From the NCBI GenBank assembly GCA_026394095.1, contig JAPKYY010000229.1, forward strand, positions 1 through 12,294: a stretch of DNA of 12,294 nucleotides, in the 5' to 3' direction. A program made the position numbers and the translations under genes. Origin of the DNA: Acidobacteriota bacterium (GTDB taxonomy: Bacteria > Acidobacteriota > Terriglobia > Bryobacterales > Bryobacteraceae). The notes under the pieces were generated by a model. That model was given only the letters and a program-made list of their open reading frames with translations. It ran no database searches and had not been told where the DNA came from. Positions 8,307-12,294 of the stretch are shown here, one piece after another. Every line of letters begins with the position of its first letter. Position 1 is the first letter of the stretch.

Positions 8307-9372
8307 AACCCAAAAACTCCTGGAAAACGTCATTTGAAACCAACACGCCACGGGACGTCAAGCGAATTCGGTCTCCGTGCCACTCCAATAATCCATCCTG
8401 GACAAGGTTCGTAATCTCTTGTTCAAATCGATCTCCAGGCCTGATGCCTTCACTCAAGCGTAGCCCTACCCAGTACTTCTCATTTTCAATATCAGCCAGA
8501 ATTCGTTGTTGAGGTACGCCACCAAGGGCATAGTCCTTGACGTCCTCAACATTCTGCCAACGCCACTTCCCGTCAAAAGAATGCGCATCTGCACCAAAGC
8601 CCAAGTACGGCTCCAGTTTCCAGTACTTCAAATTGTGCAAACTCTCCGCCCCCGGCCGCGAAAAGTTTGAAATCTCATACCGCGCGATCCCCGCTTCAGC
8701 TAATCGCTCCACCGCACGCTCGTAGAAATCCGCCTGTTGATCTTCACTCGGAATGTCCCGCGCCCCATATCGTTGCCCATTCAGCAATACCTCAGCCCCC
8801 AGCCGGCTATCCTCGTCCACCTCGAGAATGTAAACACTCACATGCGGAACTTCCAGCCGCAAAACGCAATCGAGACTCTCTTCCCAGCTCTCGCGGGTCT
8901 GCTCGGCCAGCCCCGAAATCAAATCCAGATTGATCGATTCGATCCCGTGCGCTCGCAAAAGTGCCACATCTGACGCCACGATTGCTGCGGTATGTTTACG
9001 CCCTGTCCTGCGGATCTCCCGTTCAACAAAGCTTTGTACCCCCAAACTCACCCGGTTGATCCCGAGCCTGCGCCAGGCCTTAACCCTTTCCGCCGTCAGA
9101 GAACCCGGCGCCGCCTCCATCGTTGCCTCCCGCCATGGCCCTCCCGGAAGAGCCCCCAACACCGCCTCAAGCTCACCCAAATTCCATAAACTGGGCGTTC
9201 CTCCGCCTAAATACAATGTTTCGGGTGTAAACTTCCATTCGGTCGAGCGAATTTCGTCTACCAGCCGCTTCTGATAGACCGGTTCCAGGTCCTTCGGGAA
9301 TACCCCGGAAGCAAAATTGCAGTAGCTACACTTCTGCGCGCAAAAGGGGTAGGAAATGTAGACCCCCGCCAT
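8305..9372 (-). CDS. hemW: Radical SAM heme chaperone HemW (HemN-like)
   Basis: A 355-residue radical SAM protein. Cys11, Cys15 and Cys18 in FCAQKCSYCNF form the CxxxCxxC 4Fe-4S site; a phenylalanine rather than a fourth cysteine follows, as in HemW rather than coproporphyrinogen dehydrogenase HemN. YLGGGTPS (54-61) is the SAM-binding glycine motif, and GINRVSLGVQSF and INLDLISGL are core-barrel signatures. The C-terminal HemW region (NLKYWKLEPYLGFGADAHSF onward) is complete. HemW binds heme and delivers it to acceptor proteins such as respiratory enzymes; it does not make heme. Older annotation calls this an oxygen-independent coproporphyrinogen III oxidase-like protein. The ATG shares one base with the cyaY stop (TAATG), so iron handling and heme delivery genes are coupled. 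Confidence 0.94.
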   Translation of the reverse strand: MAGVYISYPFCAQKCSYCNFASGVFPKDLEPVYQKRLVDEIRSTEWKFTPETLYLGGGTPSLWNLGELEAVLGALPGGPWREATMEAAPGSLTAERVKAWRRLGINRVSLGVQSFVEREIRRTGRKHTAAIVASDVALLRAHGIESINLDLISGLAEQTRESWEESLDCVLRLEVPHVSVYILEVDEDSRLGAEVLLNGQRYGARDIPSEDQQADFYERAVERLAEAGIARYEISNFSRPGAESLHNLKYWKLEPYLGFGADAHSFDGKWRWQNVEDVKDYALGGVPQQRILADIENEKYWVGLRLSEGIRPGDRFEQEITNLVQDGLLEWHGDRIRLTSRGVLVSNDVFQEFLG

Positions 9373-9698
9373 TAGAGCTCAACAGCTTCGCCCACACGCT
9401 GCTCCAGCAGATCTGCCATCAGCTCCTTCAGGGTCTGCCCTGTCGCCGGGAGTACAAATGCACCACGGGCGTCTTCCCAATCCAACTTGTAGCTCTTCAC
9501 CCTGGCACTAACCCAAACCTGGTGCACCGGCGCATTCGGGCTCACCACGTACTTTTCTTTCGGCTCTTCAAACTCCACTGTCAGCGCACCGGCCTGAAAA
9601 TCCGGATCAAATTCAAACTCATCCGCCGCCTTCAGCAACGATTTGTTCAAATCCGCCAAAGCGGCGTCAGAACGTAAAGAAAATTCAGAATCTGTCAT
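9372..9698 (-). CDS. cyaY: Frataxin-like iron-binding protein CyaY
   Basis: A 108-residue frataxin-fold protein of normal length. It opens with DSEF and an acidic first helix (KAADEFEFDPDFQ), then the beta-sheet FQAGALTVEFEE, the conserved PVHQVWVSAR strand and a second helix ending LLEQRVGEAVEL. Bacterial frataxins bind iron through the acidic helix and modulate IscS-dependent Fe-S cluster assembly. It is the first gene of the minus-strand cluster, overlaps hemW by one base, and is divergently transcribed from bshC. Its start is supported by AGGGG seven bases upstream (9706-9710). A 67-residue minus-strand frame at 9695-9898 that overlaps it looks like a shadow of bshC, not an upstream gene. 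Confidence 0.88.
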   Translation of the reverse strand: MTDSEFSLRSDAALADLNKSLLKAADEFEFDPDFQAGALTVEFEEPKEKYVVSPNAPVHQVWVSARVKSYKLDWEDARGAFVLPATGQTLKELMADLLEQRVGEAVEL

Positions 9699-9705
9699 GG
9701 AAAAA

Positions 9706-9710
9706 CCCCT
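9706..9710 (-). promoter_or_regulatory. Ribosome-binding site of cyaY
   Basis: On the minus strand AGGGG precedes the cyaY ATG by seven bases, which supports translation starting at 9698 rather than at an upstream codon. No convincing -35/-10 pair could be chosen in the 98-bp divergent gap. Confidence 0.55.
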
Positions 9711-9775
9711 GCTCGTAAACTAACAAACTTTCCGTGTCTTTCGCTCCACTCATTGCATCTGCTAAGGTACCTTTG

Positions 9776-9789
9776 TGTCCACTTGGACA
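9776..9789. promoter_or_regulatory. Palindrome in the cyaY-bshC divergent region
   Basis: TGTCCA-CT-TGGACA is a perfect 6-bp inverted repeat with a 2-nt spacer, ending seven bases before the bshC ATG. Its place between divergent genes would suit an operator or a hairpin over the bshC start, but no known binding motif is recognised. Confidence 0.35.
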
Positions 9790-9796
9790 GGTCTAA

Positions 9797-10015
9797 ATGA
9801 GCGGCGTCTGTATACGACATTCCGAAATCCCAGGGTCCTCGCGACTCTTCGTAGATTTTCTCTACGATTTCCCCCGCGTTGAGGCCTTCTTTTCGCACGA
9901 CCCCTCCAACCCCGACTCGATCCGAAAATCGATCGAAGAGATCGAATACCCCCCTGCCCGCCGCGCAGCCATCGTTGAAGCGCTAAAAGAAACCAATCCG
10001 AAGATCACGACGTAG
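9797..10015 (+). pseudogene. bshC: bshC N-terminal fragment (bacillithiol synthesis, gene broken)
   Basis: This frame encodes 72 residues. About the first 65 are a good BshC N-terminus: IPGSSRLFVDFLYDFPRVEA, then FSHDP and YPPARRAAIVEALKETNP. BshC is the putative cysteine-adding enzyme for the last step of bacillithiol synthesis. At about 9990-9999 the homology stops; the frame then runs KITT and terminates, while the continuing BshC sequence appears one frame away. In intact family members this point is followed by a segment with a GQQ(V/A)GL-type motif and a Rossmann-like nucleotide-binding core, which is missing here. The gene is divergent from cyaY. Confidence 0.85.
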
Positions 10016-11136
10016 AAGAAATCCGCTCCGCCTCCTTCTGGGACGCCGACATTACGGCCGATGCTGCCTCTGACACCCGGCCTGCGGGGCTCCATACCCT
10101 AAAGGGTCTTCCCGATCTAATGCCCCTGAGTGAAGAGATTTCAGCCCTGGCCCACCGACATTATCAAAACGGAAAAAGCTTTGGCGAATCCTTCCTTGGC
10201 CTTTTAAAAGAATTACTTAGCCCTCTGGGACTTCTTTTTGCCGACCCGCTGGAACCCAAACTTCGCACCATCGGGGCCGAGTTTCTCTCGAACGCTGCAA
10301 TGCGGGCCCCAGAACTCGCCGACGCGCTGCTAACAAGAAACAAAGAACTCACTGCAGCCGGCTACAACCCCCAAGTTCACTTCGAAGCAAACGAAACGTC
10401 ATTCTTCTTTCTCCTCGAAGACAATCACCGCAAGCAGCTCAAGTTCAACGCAAAAACTTACGACGCCCACCAGATGGCTGCCCACGGCGCAAAGCTTTCC
10501 CCCAATGCTCTCCTCCGGCCAGTGTGGCAGGATTGGCTTTTCCCCACTGCGGCGATCATCGGCGGCCCCGGCGAACTAGCCTACTTCGCCCAGTCTGAAG
10601 TGCTCTACAAGCTTCTCCTTGGCAGAATGCCTCTGGCTCTCCCCAGAGCCTTCTTCACCATCGTCGACGCCAAATCCGCAAAAACCATCGAGCGATTCCG
10701 CGTCCGCTATGCCGACATGCTCCACGAGGAAAGCCACGTAGCCCTCACATTGGCCAAGCGTCTGGTTCCACCCGACGTCACCGAAAGTCTGCAAAACGCC
10801 GAGCGATCTGTAAACAACGCGATGTCGATGCTCGCGGCGAAACTCGAAACCTTCGACCCCACCATTGCGCGTGCCCTTGAAACTTCACAGAGCAAGATTC
10901 GTTACCAGTTCGCCAAGAACCATTCCAAGGTAGTGCTCGAGATGTTGCGCAAAAACGACCAGGCCCAACGCCAGGCAGCCCACATCTCCCACCGTCTCGC
11001 CCCACACGGCCACCTGCAAGAGCGTCACTATTCGCTACTGGCACTGCTCTCGGACTACGGCCTCGAATTCATCCCCACCATCCTCGACAACATCCATTAC
11101 GGTTGCCACGACCACCACGTCCTTCTGTTAGGCTAA
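9979..11136 (+). pseudogene. bshC: bshC C-terminal fragment (main body of BshC, different frame)
   Basis: Open in a second frame from 9979 (an in-frame TGA sits at 9976-9978). Homology begins with SEDHDVEE at about 9997, the conserved (S/G)EDHD motif of BshC, and continues to the family's usual C-terminus: FGESFLGLLKELL, LLFADPLEP, AGYNPQVH, LSPNALLRPVWQDWLFPTAA, GGPGELAYFAQ, SKIRYQFAK, APHGHLQER and DHHVLLL. The first possible start in this frame is ATG 10120, which would give 338 residues without the SEDHD region, against about 530-540 for intact BshC. The two fragments together lack roughly 60-65 residues. The long intact frame after the lesion suggests a recent event, an assembly fault, or a product still under selection. 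A functional BshC is unlikely from this sequence as given. Confidence 0.85.
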
Positions 11137-11144
11137 AGGCCTAA
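11128..11144 (+). other. Small stem-loop between bshC and the aldolase gene
   Basis: TTAGGC (11128-11133) and GCCTAA (11139-11144) form a perfect 6-bp stem with a 5-nt loop over the bshC stop codon, ending five bases before the aldolase GTG. The only Shine-Dalgarno-like sequence for the aldolase, AAAGG (11136-11140), lies in the loop and stem, so the hairpin might affect its translation. There is no T-run to suggest termination. Confidence 0.35.
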
Positions 11145-11149
11145 ACACC

Positions 11150-11938
11150 GTGGGACTCCGCAAAAACCTCCTCAAAGAAGCCCTGAAAAACGGGCAACCC
11201 CAATACGGCTGTGGCTTCGGCCAACTCCGTTCTCAGGAAGTCTTGAAACTTTTGGCTGCCGCAGGCTTCCACTGGGCTTTTATTGATTGCGAACACGGGG
11301 GTTTCGACCTCGAAACCGTGCAGGATCTCTGCCGCATCGCCCCTTACGTCAGCTTCACGCCCCTGGTGCGGGTGGCCGACTTACAATATTCGCTGGTCGC
11401 GAGAGCCCTCGACGTCGGCGCGCCCGGCGTAATCTTCCCGCGCGTAGAATCCCCGGAATTGCTAGCCCAAGCCATCTCCTGGACCAAATTTCCACCCACG
11501 GGAGTAAGAGGCTACGGGCTGACCCCGGTCAACTACGACTACGCAGCGGTAACCATCCCGCAGGCCATCGAACACTACAACCAGGAAACGATGGTGGTGC
11601 TGCAGATTGAAACCGAAACGGCCCTCAATCGCGTAGACGAGCTGCTTGATGTCCCTGGAGTGGACGTAGTGATGATTGGCCCGGCAGACTTAAGCGTCTC
11701 GCTCGGTGTGCCCGGTGAATTCACCCACCCCAAGTTTGTAGCCGCCTACGAGAAGATCCGTGACGCCTGCCTCAAGCGCGGCATCGCCCCCGGCACACAC
11801 AACCGCTCTCTTGAATTGATGCAGATGTGGAAAGAAAAAGGCTTCACGTTCCTGGGATGTGGCAACGAAACCGCAATGCTCTTCGAGCGCGCTTCGGCCA
11901 TCATCAAGGGAATCTCCGCCGCCCCTGGGCCTGTTTAA
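11150..11938 (+). CDS. HpcH/HpaI family aldolase (class II pyruvate aldolase)
   Basis: A 262-residue TIM-barrel aldolase of the 2-dehydro-3-deoxyglucarate/4-hydroxy-2-oxoheptanedioate aldolase family, which reversibly cleaves 2-keto-3-deoxy acids to pyruvate (or a related 2-oxoacid) and an aldehyde. Key residues are present: His49 in FIDCEHGGFD, Arg74 in PLVRVAD, the GVRGYG loop near 118-123, and metal ligands Glu154 in LQIETE and Asp180 in MIGPADLS. The substrate cannot be chosen from sequence. The start is GTG 11150, 13 bp after the bshC stop; MGLRKNLLKEALKNGQ is a typical N-terminus. It may be transcribed with bshC, and a lesion in bshC could then alter its expression. No sugar-acid pathway genes are adjacent. 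Confidence 0.92.
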   Translation: MGLRKNLLKEALKNGQPQYGCGFGQLRSQEVLKLLAAAGFHWAFIDCEHGGFDLETVQDLCRIAPYVSFTPLVRVADLQYSLVARALDVGAPGVIFPRVESPELLAQAISWTKFPPTGVRGYGLTPVNYDYAAVTIPQAIEHYNQETMVVLQIETETALNRVDELLDVPGVDVVMIGPADLSVSLGVPGEFTHPKFVAAYEKIRDACLKRGIAPGTHNRSLELMQMWKEKGFTFLGCGNETAMLFERASAIIKGISAAPGPV

Positions 11939-11954
11939 GGTCGAGTGCAGGTCC
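11927..11954. terminator. Imperfect inverted repeat between convergent genes
   Basis: GGGCCTG (11927-11933) can pair with CAGGTCC (11948-11954), with one G-T wobble and a 14-nt loop, across the aldolase stop and the 17-bp gap to the convergent minus-strand gene. No T-run follows, so this is only a weak terminator candidate. Confidence 0.22.
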
Positions 11955-11955
11955 C

Positions 11956-12294
11956 TCACCGCCGCTGATAAACCGTCACGTATCCATTTCCCGTTAGGGC
12001 CCCCAAACCCGCACCAGCACCGATACAAATCGGATACCAGCCCTCATTTGGGATGCCACCAAAATTGCCTCCATCATTCTCAAAGCGCTTGCCGATGGTT
12101 TGTGTGAGAACAACTCCAACAGCCAGCCCTACTCCAGCACCAACCAATATCCGCTTGGTCCGGCTCATTCCTGCCGGGCGATACACACGAGCCACCTGAT
12201 CCTTCGCTACTGTTGCACCATCCACGCTGATCCCGGCATCGCTCACACCCTCAAACCTGCCCAAAACCCGCTTCTGGTTCATTTGCACAATCCC
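11956..12294 (-). CDS. Hypothetical glycine-rich, probably membrane-associated protein, 5' end outside window
   Basis: No function is recognised. The frame is open to the window edge; a GTG at 12288 would give 110 residues, but GRFEGVSDAGISV and VAKDQVARVYR look like the interior of a beta-strand domain (a small barrel of the kind that often begins with a strand such as V.L..G), so the true start is probably further upstream. Two small-residue-rich segments follow: ILVGAGVGLAVGVVL and ICIGAGAGLGALTGNG, with glycine spacing like glycine-zipper membrane segments. Between them is a polar stretch rich in Gly and Asn. It converges with the aldolase gene, 17 bp apart. Coding status is supported by the domain-like pattern and by lack of any better frame, not by a known family. 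Confidence 0.6.
   Translation of the reverse strand, partial: GIVQMNQKRVLGRFEGVSDAGISVDGATVAKDQVARVYRPAGMSRTKRILVGAGVGLAVGVVLTQTIGKRFENDGGNFGGIPNEGWYPICIGAGAGLGALTGNGYVTVYQRR

Noticed and set aside
9695..9898. 67-residue minus-strand frame overlapping the cyaY start by four bases
   Set aside because: The ATGA overlap is tempting, but it is antisense to the BshC N-terminal homology, has no recognisable family, and cyaY has its own AGGGG site.
9979..10119. Programmed ribosomal frameshift joining the two bshC frames
   Set aside because: A frameshift would not restore the missing GQQ-containing segment of about 60 residues, and no slippery heptamer is seen at the junction.
1..12294. CRISPR array, tRNA, rRNA, insertion sequence or prophage genes
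   Set aside because: No regularly spaced repeats, cloverleaf sequence, transposase motif or phage gene was seen on either strand by reading.

Overview
The window is moderately GC-rich bacterial chromosome, densely packed with genes. Gene content suggests a soil-type Acidobacteriota relative (Bryobacter/Solibacter-like): a secreted S9 peptidase with a beta-propeller, a BNR/sialidase-like secreted protein, a heme-c chemoreceptor and a bacillithiol-synthesis gene (bshC). That assignment is inference from gene content; no rRNA or other phylogenetic marker is present.

Layout. Positions 1-1737 (+) hold the 3' part of an S9 prolyl-oligopeptidase-family serine peptidase. Next, on the same strand, is a methyl-accepting chemotaxis protein (1786-3297) whose periplasmic sensor domain carries a CxxCH heme-c motif. 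From 9698 down to 3280 the minus strand carries seven tightly packed genes: cyaY (frataxin-like), hemW (heme chaperone), ltaE (threonine aldolase), an M3 oligopeptidase, an AbrB-type regulator, a small ABC-like ATPase and a sialidase-like secreted protein. Neighbouring genes overlap by 1-4 bases at TAATG, ATGA or GTGA junctions, except at two gaps: 50 bp before ltaE and 28 bp before abrB. Both gaps hold AT-rich inverted repeats built from TTCAGA/TCTGAA half-sites and share an 11-mer, so they are candidate operators, possibly for the AbrB-type protein. The last minus-strand gene overlaps the chemoreceptor gene tail-to-tail by 18 bp.

Divergent from cyaY, on the plus strand, is bshC (9797-11136). 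It is broken: an out-of-frame internal deletion joins the N-terminal segment directly to the SEDHD motif, removing the conserved GQQ-containing segment. It is followed after 13 bp by an HpcH/HpaI-family aldolase (11150-11938). At the right edge a small minus-strand gene for a glycine-rich, probably membrane-associated protein runs out of the window.

Functional themes: iron, Fe-S and heme handling (cyaY, hemW, formerly bshC as a thiol source, and a heme-binding chemoreceptor) and peptide or amino-acid breakdown (S9 peptidase, M3 peptidase, threonine aldolase). No tRNA, rRNA, CRISPR array, insertion sequence or phage gene was seen. No stretch over 300 bp lacks a gene; the largest intergenic gap is the 98 bp between cyaY and bshC. 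The two most notable observations are the bshC deletion and the paired TTCAGA repeats. The abrB-ATPase-sialidase cassette is an unusual grouping but remains functionally unexplained.
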